The position numbers were made by a program, and so were the translations under genes. The notes beneath the pieces were generated by a model. That model did not search any database, was not told the DNA's origin, and worked only from the letters and a program-made list of their open reading frames with translations. From Blastomussa wellsi (Eukaryota > Cnidaria > Anthozoa > Scleractinia > Plerogyridae), in NCBI GenBank assembly GCA_947652115.1, contig OX393561.1, forward strand, positions 39,411,163 through 39,475,162: 64,000 bases of DNA, in the 5' to 3' direction. Within the stretch, counting starts at the first letter, position 1, and each line of letters starts with the position of its first letter. Of the stretch, positions 27,660 through 41,100 are shown piece by piece.

Positions 27660-28608
27660 ATTTGAAGTTGCTATAAGAAACTTGTGATGTTTTCTTCACT
27701 CGTTGAGCTGCTTTGAGATGAAGGGCAATAGAAAGCGGTTTTGCCCGATTTTCTCCGATGAAAGTGTAACCGAGATGTAGTATAAAAATTAAAGTAGTTT
27801 TGCTTGTCTGAGCTTGAAGCAGGAAGTATGTTATGAACTTTACACTGGGGTGACGCGATTATATTTCCCTTAGTTGATGTGATGCACGTGATCGGTTGAG
27901 GGGCGGGGAAATGAAAGACCAGTTTGAAGTAGAAACGTAAGAGATGACAAATGATAAATACCATCGATGGAAAATTATATTACTCCATTATCCCTCCCCC
28001 TCAATCACCAAAATATATAATCTATCAGCTATTCTCTGCAATTACTTCCGAGGTATCCACTCCATAAAGGCCACTTCAGTTCTAAAAAAATGATCAGTTC
28101 CAGGGTAAGACTTAATTTTTTGGTAACAAGTGGCTAGTGACAGATTTAATTTTACTAAAACAAGGGTTTCAAGCCAAAAACGGTCAAACTTGCCAATAAC
28201 TAATTATCGGCTGACAACAGTTTCTGTCGTTCATCGCTTTCAGTACTCCTAGAAAAGGCCTGAAGGAAAAATGAGATAGACGATGGGGTATAGCCAGACT
28301 TAGTCAGTAGACAGCAAAAGGGTCAAAAATGGTCGCACATGATACGTCATGTGGTAGTTTCGCTTTCTTAGACTCGATTTCCATTAGTGGTTTCCTTTAC
28401 GTGTATAAGATGCCTGAAATTTTCGCTACCATTGTTTTGTGGTTAGTTGGCTACTGTAGTTTTACTGACTTTACTAGTCTAGAGCCTAACCTCGTCCCCA
28501 GGGCCACCCGCGTGGTGCTGAAGACGAATGGCGTCGTGAGCACCACGCGGGTGGCCCTGGGGACGAGGTTTTCTCCAGCCCTGAGTTCCATAAACGCCAC
28601 AGAGATTG
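27660..28608. other. Intergenic: collagen/Ig 5' flank and P450 3' flank
   Basis: Both neighbours are on the minus strand, so this holds the promoter of the collagen/Ig gene (just right of 27659) and the 3' UTR of the P450 gene. A long hairpin lies at 28488-28570. A minus-strand ATTAAA (plus-strand 28145-28150) is a possible P450 poly(A) signal, 460 bp after its stop. No other gene was recognised. Confidence 0.5.
28488..28570. repeat. Perfect hairpin in P450 3' flank
   Basis: Arms of about 32 bp begin AACCTCGTCCCCAGGGCCAC and end in its complement, with a loop of about 19 nt. The hairpin starts 39 nt after the P450 stop codon, so it is almost surely in the 3' UTR. A related CTCGTCCCCAGAGCCACTTG hairpin occurs at 50520-50668. 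Confidence 0.85.
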
Positions 28609-31600
28609 TCACTTCCTTGAAACAACACGAAGATTTATTTCTGAGCAACCCAAAACAGCCTTGACCTTTACGTCAGGTGGAATCTTCGTATCAGGACCAA
28701 CTTCCAAGCGATATTTCTTCAGCAATCGCGCCAACACTAGCTTCATCTCCATCTGAGCAAACCGCAAACCAATGCAGTTATGCGGCCCGTGACCAAATGG
28801 CATGTATGTGTAGGGATTGCGTGACTGCTTGGCTCCTGGCGAAAAGCGCTCGGGGTCAAACTTTTCTGGATCAGGATAAATGGATGGGTCTCTATGAATA
28901 CTGTACACAGGGATAAGCACTGGTGAATCTTTGGGTATCTTGATACCTTTGATCACACAAGCCTTGGTGCAACTACGAGATATTATGAAACCTGTAAAAA
29001 TAAATCACAGTTGTCAGGTTAGATTCATCTATTAGTTTCTCATGAAGCCAAGAGCCGCATCGTTTTTCCTGCACGGAGCCCAATATTTTCAAGACAATGA
29101 ATCCATCAATATATTGTTTCTCAGAGCCTGGAGCTCTGGTTTTCAGGCATCCTGGAGCCCTGGGGGTTGGAGCCTGGGGTTTTTGGTCCTAGAGTCCTAA
29201 GCTCCTTAGGGACCCTGATAACTTGAAATACAATTCAGAGGACAACAACAACATAGAAGGGGGTTGTGGTTCTGACAGCCTGATTGCTTTCTCATTTAAT
29301 CATTATACATATTTTACAGGTATGCAGTACCTGCAGGGGGCTAAAAAGTGAATAGCTACAATAAATTACAGAAAGACGTGCCACTGTACTTCATGCAAAC
29401 TGACACCTTGTTCCCACCTGCCTTCTTGCACTGATCAATGTTGTCGGAATTTCAGAATTTCAAACTCAGTGTTTAGCAACAACTTTGAAAGCGAGAAAGG
29501 GAGTCAAAATGTTGGGTTTTTGAAGAAAAATGTCATTTCTGGGAGAGGGTGTCAACTATATTTTGCAAGTGATTGTTGTAAGATAGGCAAGCACACATGC
29601 AAAGGATCAATGTAGCAGCAACCCTTTGCATGTATTGCAGACCTATCAAACAAAATAATGCTTGGCCCACTGAGAATAATCTATTTTTATGGCTGACAAG
29701 TAACAGGAGTAACAAGGAAGCATTAAGAAATTGACTACCTGGTGGATAGAGCCGGAGTGTCTCAGAGATCACCATATCGAGGTATGTCAGCTCATTCACC
29801 ATTTCATAAGTCGGCACCTGTTCTTCATCAGTCCAAACATTGTCAATTTCCTCCTGAAGTTTGTCTTGGACTTCAGGGTTTGTGGCTATGTGGTGGCAAG
29901 TTAGGCTAAGAGTGTTACTGCTAGTTTCATATCCAGCAATAAGGAACACAAAACTTTGAGCAATAACTTCCATGTCAGACAGCTTTTTGGACTCTGGGAC
30001 TGATGGGTCATCTGAGGCAGCAAGCATTAAATCAAGCATGTCCTGGATATCAAATAAAAGCCGTGAACTATTTTGATGGAAATTATATCTTGATCTAAAG
30101 TATACAACATTTTACCGACATATAGGAAAATTAATGCAAACCAACCAGTTAGCTCAGTTGTTAGAGGGCCAGACTGCCATGCGGGAGGACGCAGGTTCAA
30201 AACTCGGCTGGACCAGCACTCAGGATCTTTAAATAACTGAGGAGAAAGTGCTGCAGCCTTTGTAACGTCATCTGCAAATGGTTAGACTTTCTAGTCTTCT
30301 CGGATAAGGACGATAAACTGTATGTCTGTCTCACAATCCTTGTTCCCAATAACTCTAGATCTGTGGGACGTTAAAGAACCCACACACTGTTCGCAAAGAG
30401 TAGGGCATATAGTTCCCGGTGTAGTGGTCTGGCCTTTCTGGTCTGTCTAGGTAGTCCTGTTCGTGCTCTTCCCTCTGTGCAGCTTTGCACAGTACAATGG
30501 TGAAAAACGAAAACGAAAAAGGTAAAGTCTGCATTCGGGCCTACTGGCCCATCAGGCCGGAGGCTTATCCCAGTTTCTGTAGCATGAAGTGAGAGAGAGT
30601 ATTTCTACTCCCCCTAGATGGGATGCTAGTCCATCGCAGGGTAACCCCCCAGCAGTAAATTAGCAGGTACCCATTTATATACACCTGGGTGAAGAGAGGC
30701 ACAGTGAGAGTAAAGTGTCTTGCTCAAGAACACAATGCATTGCCCCGGCCAAGGACTTGAACCCGAGTCATCCGATCTAGAGTCCAGCTCGCTAACCATT
30801 AGGCCATGGCACATGAACACCATTATTGACCTTGCTTCAAACCTGCCACTTCATAGCTTGGTATAGCAATTCACACTTAGCTTGCATTTACAGAGGTTCC
30901 CGTTGAAACTCTGAATTTTTTTTAACCAATTGTCTAAATTGGAAAATTCACTACAATGATCATACTGGCACATATATTTAAACTATTTTGCAGACTGGTT
31001 CACTGATTTTTTCTAGGGGCAACAAAGTTCTTAGCCTGCACAGCGGGTGGTTTGAGCTGGGGTATGCTGTGTAAGAGAAAAGCAAAAGCTGCAAAAGCAA
31101 GCAGAAAAGCAGGCTACATTTTTCCATCCATAGTAGTAGGCATCCTTTGGATTAGAACACTGTTGGTCAGGTGCAGCATTTGCTGTGGCTAAACAGACCA
31201 ATTCATGATTAACAGATATGACCGCAGCTCTGGAGGACAAACTGTGCCTTGTGTAGTGTTTTCATTCCAAGACATTATGTTAGTTGGGCTTGCTCCCTCT
31301 TTCATACCTTGCATCAACACATACAGTGATGGTTTTTGTTTTGTTTCTTCAACGTTAATTTATGTCCTTCTCATCAAAAGGAGTTTTCTTAAACACATTA
31401 TTCAATCCATGTTAATTTCCTTTCATCAAAAACATAATTTACCTTCAAGATTAAATTTGTGCTAATTTTCTTTTATTATTGCTGGCAATGACTCAATTTA
31501 GAGCCCCCATTACATAGAAGTGCCCCCTTCAATAAAGACTTAATAATCAGCACCCCTATTTCAAAAACCACCTCTTTTGTACTAATATTATTAATACCTC

Positions 31601-34600
31601 TATTTCAGTACATTGAAGATGCAACTGTATAAGATTTCTCTCAAAAATATACAAATTTTCAAATACCTTTCTAGACAAATCTGCCTCCCCTGCTCTCTTT
31701 GTTAAAACCATTTCCTCTGCTATCTTGAGTAGCTGGTCGCCATTTAACAGAATTTTGGGGAACATTGACATAATTTTAGTTCCAAATGGCATCAAAGAAA
31801 GGACAAGCACCAGAATTCTCTGAAAAGTGCTTCGAGTCAAGGCCTTACGAGCTGCGTCAACTACTGGCCCTTCAGCATCATCTTGTATGTTTGCCTTGAT
31901 GCCAAATGCTGCTGAAAGAATTACATCCATCGTAAGATCTTGCTGGAACCTGTCAAAAAGTAAACAGTTTTGAACATTTAACCACTGCGAAGACATTGGT
32001 ATACCTGCCAAATCTCACACCTTAGGTGTGAACTCTCAGATCTACAGAGTGGAGGGGACAAGGGGCAGGACCCACGAGAATATGGAACAGGAGAGGCACA
32101 GCAAGAAAAGGCAGGAAGCGGGATTCCCAAGGTGACAGGAACCAAGAAAAACTTTTGAATAATTGCACAATGTTTTGCAGTAGAAATAAAACAAAAAGGC
32201 TGGAGCCTGAAATAAAGGGTATGGGAAGCAGGGGGTTTAGAACCCCCTGCATCCCCCCTACAGACCAATTTCTCATGCAGCCATTGTTGAAACACTACTT
32301 TAATCTTTAATCTTCAATAGAGGTGCACCTAAAACAGTAAAAACTATACTGGCAGGTTTGAATTTAATCAAAAACTTCAGATCACAAATTTTAAAACCAA
32401 ATGCCACGAATATTCAAATGGAGTGCCTTGGTCCGTCCCACCTCACTCCAACCTACGCCAAATCTGTCTCGCACAGCAATTTGCATCCATATTCGCAATC
32501 CAGTTCTACTTGTTCTCCCCCTCTCTTTAAAAGGAAGTTTGCGCCGGCCCAATTTCCTATATTATTCATCTACCTTGAAGCGCTCTGATGTAGACAAAGA
32601 ATTTCCTAAATTATTCATCTACCCCTGTCCGACCTCGGTGCGGTTTCTTCGGACACATTTGCAACTCTGACACATTGCGACTCTGGCACACTCTGACCTC
32701 CATCTAACCTGAATCTACCTTGGTCACTTTCTGATAGGTCCTCCATTGTTGTTGGAAACATCAAGATTAGGTGGTATATGTTTGACACTTTACCTACTAC
32801 TATTTGGAACAGAGTGTAGCAGGTAGGTAAAGTCTATATACAAGCCTAGTGGTCCATCAGGCTGGAGCTTATCCCAGTTTCCTTAACATGAACCATCGAA
32901 CCAGTATTGTGGAGGTCACGAGTTCGAATCCCGTCAAATCCCTTATTTTTTCAGGCTGCTTTATTCCAATTGCTTAAATTGGAAATTAACTGCAATGATC
33001 TCTTTCATCACTTTCTCACTTTCATCTACATTCGCAGTTCATATATGAATTATTTCATCTAGATTGTGACTTACTTGAACATATCAATACTTTGTTCCTT
33101 GTCGGCAACCTCACCAAGTTTCCTCAGCAAAGTGTCACAGCAGGAGTTCATCAACGGAACCATCTGCTTCATCTTTAGAGCACTGAATGCTGGAGTCAGA
33201 GTGTTTCTGATACGCTTCCATTTGTCCCTCTCTGCCCGAGTCATCATGCTGGCAATAGGTTCAGGTAATTTGATATTAAATGTCTAAAATATCAACAATA
33301 ATAATATGTCGGTGGACACAAGACACTCTAGCAATGAGCTACTAATTATAATTAATTACTTACCCTTCACACTAATGACAACATAAAGACAAGGTCAAAT
33401 ATCATTTTTTTATGCTGCCAGTGTGATTAACACAACATTATGACATAGCAAGAACACGTGTAGGCATTACCAACATTCTGTTATCCATTATTCCCTTATT
33501 TAGAGAGGATGACTGCAGTTCTGGTTTGGACCACCATGGACCACCTCATAGACCCAGTCCACGGACCACCCCTGTGAACCTGGTCCATGAACCACTTCTG
33601 TGGACCCTGTCATGGACCACTCCTGTGAACCTGGTCCATGGACCAACTGATGGACCACTGCTAATTACCAAAAGCAAACTGTCAGTGTGAAGGTAAGACT
33701 GGGGACAGGGTATAATACCCAGACTAGTACTTATGGCATTCAGTGTTCACTTCCTAACTTCTATGAAATCGAGGCTGTTAATATATATATATTTTTTATT
33801 TTTACTTTGATTGACCCCTCCCACATAGGGATTTTCAGGGCCAATTTACATAGCTAATCAGGGTGAGATCGGACGTCAGCATGTAAAGGCGCTCATAGCA
33901 GCCGCTATCAGTCCATTCATGATCTCACCCGAACCCAAACCAGCAGAGCAGACCACAACACCGGGAACTCCATGCCCTACTCTTTGCGATAAGTGTGTGG
34001 GTTCTTTAACGTCCCCTGCTGACCTGTAAATGGGCAGGCAAGGGCAAGTGAAGTTTTAGCATTCCCCTTGTGGATTTCGCTCCGTATTAGTTTTCAAGAA
34101 GCATAGCGGAGTGCAAAAAAACGTGTGCAAACCACTCAACCAATTTATAATATAGGAATCTGAATGAAGATAATCAGGCCCATGGATGGTCCATCAGGAA
34201 GTCCATGGACCGCGTTCACGAGCGTGGTCCATGGGCCTGGGTCCATGTTTTGTAGACATCTTTCAATGCACAAAAAATAAGTTGCAGTTCGATAAAATTG
34301 CATTTAAGACTTAAACTTAAAACTTACAGGGCGTTCACTGAAACAGTCAAATTCCTTCACAAAAATATCCTTCAGCATCTCTGGATCTGCAACCACAAGA
34401 GATGGCGTACTGCCAAAAATGGTCGCAGCAAACACTTTCCCGTATTTTTGGTAGTATTCGTCCGTCAGCAGGTGAAGTTGTCCCTTGTATCTCAGTACAT
34501 CGATTATGTTACCCACAATCGGCAAAGGAGTTGGCCCAGGAAGACCTCCTCCGTAACAAGCTTGCCATGAGCGATAAAAAGCAAAGACGTACACAACCAA

Positions 34601-34669
34601 CAAGATGGCCGAAGCAATCAAAATTGTCTGCCACTGGGTAAATGCTTGCAGAAATTCTGTAGCCGCCAT
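28609..34669 (-). CDS. Cytochrome P450, CYP3/clan-3-like
   Basis: Haem-thiolate monooxygenase, expected in the ER membrane, oxidising small hydrophobic compounds with NADPH-P450 reductase. Five exons on the complement: 34328-34669, 33075-33283, 31667-31949, 29739-30042, 28609-28991. Phases fit throughout and give 506 residues, the normal length. Visible in order: N-terminal membrane helix (about residues 16-33), hinge LPGPTPLPIVGN (43-54), helix C WKRIRNTLTPAFS, helix I AGYETS (314-319), ExxR as ETLR (372-375), PERF (426-429), and haem loop FGHGPHNCIG (445-454) with Cys452 as iron ligand. The start is the ATG at 34669, directly before the membrane helix. The gene appears intact. The CYP3-like call is from overall style; the subfamily and substrate cannot be told. 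It is head to head with the cotransporter gene, 497 bp between start codons. Confidence 0.95.
30145..30515 (+). mobile_element. tRNA-derived SINE (long-bodied type)
   Basis: The head TTAGCTCAGTTGTTAGAGGG ... GCAGGTTCAAAACTC matches tRNA A and B boxes. The body includes GGGACGTTAAAGAACCCACA and AGTAGGGCATATAGTTCCCG, and the tail is AACGAAAACGAAAAA. In P450 intron 30043-31666. A tail fragment in reverse orientation lies at 33790-34030. Confidence 0.75.
30519..30815 (-). mobile_element. tRNA-derived SINE (reverse orientation)
   Basis: Read on the minus strand, it begins TGCCATGGCCTAATGGTTAG, then GGGTTCAAGTCC. It continues through GGTTACCCTGCGATGGACTA and CCATC, ending with a GGGATAAGCCTCCGGCC-type tail. 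Same family as the copies at 14414, 40925 and 47824, adjacent to another SINE on its left. Confidence 0.75.
32820..32945. mobile_element. Rearranged SINE fragment
   Basis: GGTAAAGTCT...CATCAGGCTGGAGCTTATCC matches the tail of the 30519-30815 SINE. It is followed directly by GTCACGAGTTCGAATCCCG, a B-box-like piece, so the middle is deleted or two copies have joined. In P450 intron. Confidence 0.5.
33525..34250. repeat. 'GGACCAC/TGGTCCAT' repeat blocks around a SINE fragment
   Basis: Degenerate units such as CCTGTGAACCTGGTCCATGG repeat over 33525-33660. Inverse-style units (GGTCCATGGGCCTGGGTCCA) occur at 34175-34247. Between them, 33790-34100 is a reverse-oriented SINE tail (GGGTTCTTTAACGTCCCCTG). 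In the first P450 intron. Confidence 0.55.
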
Positions 34670-35166
34670 GCTGTATAGAGGTCATGTAGTTTCAAGCAAA
34701 GGAGCAACTTAGCCCAAGCAAATTTTAAACTGTGTAATATCTGGGTCTACGAAAATTCACTGGAAGTGGAAAGCACTGGAAAAATAATAAAACAACTCAT
34801 CCCCAGGAAGGCGCGACACAACACTTGCTTCCTTTGTCACACAACGCTACTTTGAGGGACACACTGACGGTCGCGCTTCTTCATTTTCGCTCACAAAGCA
34901 CGTGTAAATGTGAGCATAGAAAATAGGAATTTGCTAGCCTGCAGAATTGTTCTGCCCCACTAAACGGCCTGTTCTGCGGATTTGTACAATTTTCTACATA
35001 TCAAACCTTGTTGATCGACAGCAGAGAGCACATGCTACCCTATTCTCCCCCACCCCTCCCCCACCCCGACAACCATTTTTAGATTAAAACGCGACGGCTG
35101 TGTTGTTTTAGGATCGTGAATAATTTTATTTTCCTTCATGTCTTGCATTTAGTATGTTTTAGGAAA
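34670..35166. promoter_or_regulatory. Short divergent intergenic region, candidate shared promoter
   Basis: Only 497 bp separate the P450 ATG (minus strand, 34669) from the cotransporter ATG (plus strand, 35167), so both promoters and both 5' UTRs must lie here unless there are distant 5' exons. The stretch has a C-rich run at about 35045-35068 and a possible splice-acceptor-like TTTAG just before 35153. No convincing TATA box was recognised. Bidirectional use is inferred from geometry only. Confidence 0.5.
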
Positions 35167-38100
35167 ATGTCTGAAAATCGCTTTAAAGTATCAAAGGCCG
35201 ATACTGATGGAACAAAAGAGACCCCCAAGGAAACCTACCGACGAGTGAATCTGTCAACGGATATTCAAGTGAATATCATCGAGCCTTGTACGTTCACTCA
35301 TTTTTCCGAGGGAATAGTGAAAACCCGTTGTGACCACGTGTAACAAAAATATTTTTCATTGTTTGTCACACTTCAGTTCTTAAGTATTTTTGTCACAGCT
35401 TTTGTTTTTCTAGCTCGTGGGTCCCTGCCGTTTTACACTTGTTTCAGGCGAATGCTCAGCATAAACGTTGCACCGAGTTGTCGTTTCTCATACGCTGCTA
35501 ACATGTAATCAGTTTTCTTCTTCTTTGGTTTGTAGCGCCCGAGAGAAAAACAAACAAGCAAGTAAACCTTGTATGCGTGGCTGGGAAAGCCGGAAATTTA
35601 GCATTATACGAGGTAAAGATGATATTATTCTATGTCTTTCATTTAGACTTGTTTTGGCTGGTCTTTAATCGCGCCATAGGTGCACTGTTCATTTTATTAA
35701 ATCTAACTTTGTATCTTCACAGGAAGAAATCCAAAAGCGACCGAGGATTTCAACGCTCTTAGGTACTTTATCAAGATACGAAGCAGTCGCCTCACCTCAA
35801 CAGGATGACGAGGAGGGAGAAGCGAAAACAGCCAAATCCTCTCAGGTACTGTAAAAGTTCTTTATTATTTAGAACAAAAGGACGTCAACTGATTAGTTTT
35901 CTGGTGTATGCAAATTATGACCAGTTATGCCAGGGCTTTGCAAATATCCTGAATTATTGATAAGTTAAATTGATCTTTGATGGGTCAGAGGTTCGCGATA
36001 TTCAAATACTGTGTGTACATACATGTGTATGTACAAATCCTCTAAAAGCGTAAAGAAAAAGGTCGCAAATTATTCTTGACCTTTATGTAATTTACATAGA
36101 CGGCTATTGTCTTCGTGTTTTGCGCGCAGTGTTTATCCGTGCACTCAGACAAAGCAAACTTAGCAAAGCTCATTCTACATCAATAACGGTCTTGCAAGTT
36201 TAATAAAGCAATTGCGAATTATATACTTTTGAGCTGTGGTCTAGTTGCAGCAAAGTTTGTTGATGGAAAACATTGACAAAAGGTTTGCTTGGTTTTGCTT
36301 GGTCAAGCAGAAATGTTTTGCCCGGGCGGGGGAGGGGAGGGGGGGTCCTTATGCACTACTGACTTATTTCTTACTCTACACTGGTAGAATAGGGCCATAT
36401 GACAATGGAGCATTGGGATGGGTTTCCCCTGGCCTGTTGCTCAAGTTCTGTTACCTTTACTTGACATTATTGTAAAGTTCCACAGAGCAAACCCTTATTA
36501 AATTTTGTTTTTTCCATTAGAAGGTCATTTCTCAGGGTCGTTATACTTTTGAAAACCCTGCAATATAACGGGTTTTTAATAGTTTAAATATCAGAAAATG
36601 TATTTTGTGATTTTCAGGCAACAAAGATGGGCACACTTATGGGTGTTTATCTTCCCACAATCCAAAACATCTTTGGTGTGATCCTGTTTATACGTTTATC
36701 ATGGATAGTGGGCATATCAGGAACACTGCAAGCTTTCTTCATAGTCTTCATTTGTTGCTGTTGTGTAAGTATCCATGGGACAATGCGTAGTATTTTGTTT
36801 GGCCTAATTTATAACAATTGTTTAAAAGTTCTAGTTTAATTATCAGACCTGCACGATTTATTTTAAGTCATATATCTACAGTGAAACTTCATAAACTCAC
36901 AGTAATATGTAACAAAAGGGCCAAGGAACTGGTGAACAAATTATTCATTTTTCCTTGAGGACATGTTTGATATGAGATGCTATACATCAGCAAGGTGTGT
37001 AGCAATTAGTTGGCTATAACTATCTCAAATGTATTAAACATGAGAGGAATATGACTGTTTTATCCAAAGCACCCAAAGAGCTGCACAAGTCCACACTTCT
37101 TACTACATATATGTATACACATATGTATACATTAATGTTTGAGCTCCAGCCATTAATTTAATTTAACGTGTTACATGGTTGACCTGTAAACCAATCAAAA
37201 CTCCTTCAAGTAATCATAATTTAAATGCCTTAAAATAATGTTTAACTTGACAGATGAACTGAGACAGCCCTCTGTAAGATTCATTGAAATTCCTAATACT
37301 GACATCACAAGTCTGCGACAAATTAACCTTTTGTTATGCCATGTATATTTTCTTGCTAATAAATTCATGTGTAATCCAGACTATGTTGACAGCCATCTCA
37401 ATGAGTGCCATAGCTACAAATGGAGTTGTTCCAGGTGAAGTTAATGCTAGCTACATTGTTAACTGTTGTTATTACATAATTATTATCATTATAATTCTTG
37501 CTATCATTATCATTATCATAATTTTTATTAAATAATATATTGAAAAGATAATCACCTTTTGACAATTGCAAGCCAGATTTAAACAACAAGCCATGTTTAA
37601 GTCTTGATTCCTACAAATTGTACTTCTTTGCTGGACTTAGACGTCATAAAGCATGTTGGCTTCTCATCTTGGAGGAATCTCTTTATGGGAGGGATTCCTG
37701 AAAGCAGCTTATTGTGGGCAGGGTCCTTGGTTCTCATACATGATATAGTTTCTCTTAGATTATGGTGTACTAGGTTGTGCAGGAGCTTCTCCTTATCTAT
37801 ATAAGGACCCCCTGCGGGGGGTACTCCATATATTAGGTATATAGGTATATGCTGCCCCAAAGGATATGGTTTTGAGCTGGATTTTTGAGGCCAGGTCTGA
37901 AAATGGGTGTGGAAAACGGCATGCATTGGTCTGAAATAGGGTCTGGATTTGGCGATCCAGGCAGCACACCCCCACCAAAAATTACAAGGAGTACCCCCCC
38001 CCCCCCCTGGGAAGGACCCCGTTACTTGGGCATTCTATTTATAGGATCCAGTTATTGAAAGGGGCTATGTCAAGTTATTTTTAGTTAGATCACTCTGTTT

Positions 38101-41100
38101 ATCTTTGCTAATTGTGGCATCACAAAATCCACACTGGCAGTGGCAAAAGTGTGGCCAACTAACAAACAAGGATGATTCCAACCATTTTTAGTGATTATAG
38201 CTGATTTGAATTATACAAATTAAAATGCATAAAAATAATGAGGAAAACTGGAAAAGTTGGGTCAATATTTTTCAAGTTTATCTAAAATTCAATCTGTTTT
38301 AATCTTGTCTATCCATGCAGCATCTTGGCTTGTCTGTGTTTCTTTTGAGTTCTTCTACAGCTTAACTATAACTGTGATATTTTCACTAATTTAATTAACG
38401 ATCAGTTAGTCAGGGAGTGCCCTGAAATTGGCGAAGAATGTGTGACCTTGCTAACCTTTTTAATTAGCCTACCTTGAATTCTGTAACCTATTTTAGTTCA
38501 TTCTTTAGGCCAGTTGAAACTGTTGTACCTCGTGGCTGTGTGTAGACTGGGTTACTAAAGCCCATTGTTCATTTTTATGGATAGCTGTATATCACTTGTT
38601 ACAAATAATTTACTTGTTGCTGAATTTTTGAACATTTTCAAGGTGGGGGTGCTTACTTCATGATTTCACGAGCCCTTGGACCTGAGTTTGGTGGAGCTGT
38701 TGGTCTGCTGTTTTATCTTGGAACCACATTTGCTTCTTCTATGTACATTCTTGGTGCAATTGAAATACTCCTGGTGAGTTACTGGCAGTTACAAAACACA
38801 GGTCACAGGTCACAAGTCAGAGGTAGGAAAAAAAGAAAACTCAACAATTACAGTTTGTAATTCTGTAATTGTTGAGTTTTTTTACCACCTCTGACTTGTG
38901 ACCTGTGATTTGTGTTTTGTACCTGCCGGTGAGCGACTGCCAGCTGCCGTTGAGTGCACGTGATGCACAAGTATCGGGAACCATTTAGCCCATTCTCATA
39001 TCTGTTTGTAATTACTATTTGTTTCTTCTTGTCCCCTGTTGCTCCCTAAGTTTGTGAATCATCTTACCTGGATAGGCATCTTGTAAAACAAATTAAAGCT
39101 TCAGTTTTCTCGTAGCTTGACAGCAAATAAATAACAGTCTGAAATTGGAGCTTGCAACAACAACACTTTATTCACACTTCCATTACAGGGTTTGTCAGAC
39201 TTATTAAATAATTAGTAACTCAACACGTAGAATATTCAATTGCAAATTTAAACTAAATATTATTACATAGAAGGAAATTCCAAGCGGCCAGATAGATAAC
39301 CGTAAGGTTTCCGAGCTAGCAGCTAGTTCTTGGAAGGTAGTTTCAAATGTACAGGACATTACAATAACTAGACATACACAACATACACAAAGGAAGCACA
39401 TAGATGGCAAAAAAGAAGAGAAAACAGTCATCACAGTACATGGCCACATGATTAAAATGACTAAAAATAATTTCAGTATGTTAATTGTTTGGCCAACAAG
39501 TGTTCTTTTAATTTTTTAGGATAGTTATAAGTTGAAAGGTCTTTTATATGTGTACAGAACTGTTGCCACAATTCAGTCACCATAGCCGCTGTTGGAAATT
39601 ATCGCCATTATTATTGAAAACTGGTTCCCATAAATTTCACTGACGGTATCCAAAAATAAGTCAGCGGTGGGTTCCCCTGTTCTCTGGACACAGAACCTTA
39701 TTTTGATCTGACTCATCTTACTTATAAACACTTTTATTTACAACATTACACTAAATGTTTTTCATCCACATTATCGGCCAAGCTAAAAAAGATTGCCAAA
39801 GATGGGAATTAAACTGTACTACTGATCACTTCCATTGCACTTGCAAAAACTGTCTTTTGATCAACATCTTCCTGCAGCACGTTAGTGTGGCAAAAACATT
39901 ATTCAAAGTTTTTCATTCAGACAAATTACACTCTTTTCATTGTTGTGTGCAGACATACATGGCCCCATCGATGTCACTCTTTGGAGATGTGCGGTCAGGA
40001 GGTGGTGCCCAGTCGCCAGTGATGTTAAATAACATGAGGGTGTATGGCTCCGTTCTTTTGCTCTTACTCATTGGAGTGGTGTTTGTTGGTGTCAAGTATG
40101 TCAACAAATGTGCCTCACTTTTCCTGGCCTGTGTGTTGTTCTCCATTTTGGCCATTTATCTTGGATTTTTCTCTGCCCAAGCACGGGAAATGCCAAGGTA
40201 GTGTTTATATGTATATTGTTGTTTTAGTGTTCGCTTGAATGCGTAAATTGATTTGTCTCCACTCCCTGTCTTAGCCTCCTCGTGCAGGGGAGGGGGCAAG
40301 AATCACGTATAATCTGGTGCTCTTATCTGAAGGTATATTAATTTGGTCATAGGTTTGGATAGGTATTGGGACCTCTGTCTGAAATCTGTTATGGCTTAAT
40401 TAAAGGAAACACATTGATTTCTTGGTGACAGAATCCTATTTTAAATTAATGTAAACTTGTTATTTCTTTTCAAGAGCTTTTGAGCGGGGACGGGGCAGGG
40501 CGGTGGTTTAGAGGGAGGTTGTTCTTATTTCAAACATGTATCAATTTAGGATTGGGGTTAAGAGAGAGGGGGTAATGGACAACCTTCATTGAGCTTTCTC
40601 GTCTTAACAGGATTTGCTTGTTGGGTAATAAGTTATTGGCCAGTAGCAGTTATCACAAGTGTTCAAGGAATGATACGTTACTTAACTCGACATATGGGAA
40701 CGATGAAACATTCTGGAAGGACAATCCATTGTCCTATGTGGTGGGAGTGCCAGGCATCACAAGTGGCTCTTTTGTTGGTAAGCGACCTCGACAAAGAAAC
40801 AAGATTCTTTCTGTATTGTATTTTGTTGTATGTTATTAATAGTTTAGACTGACAAAGTTTTCATGTAGTCTGTATATGTGTTGAAGCCAATCATGGTGGA
40901 GGTATATGCGTGAGTTGAGGTGTCAATGTAGCAAAGCATTTAAGCCATCTGGCTCATATATAGCTGCTGGTGCTTAACTCTGGTTTCTGTGGTATGAAAT
41001 GGCTAGAAGTTTTGCTGCTTCCCCTGGATGGGATGCTTGTCCATCGTAGGTTGCTGAATACTACAATTCGCTGGTACCCATTTGTGCTCCTGGGTTCAGA

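Noticed and set aside
30148..30215. Possible tRNA gene
   Set aside because: A and B boxes are present but the cloverleaf does not close and a SINE body follows; the same holds at 14414, 23983, 46942 and 52190.
32022..32295. Hydrophobic minus-strand frames just upstream of a P450 exon
   Set aside because: Intronic; the acceptor at 31950-31951 joins in phase to the previous P450 exon without them.
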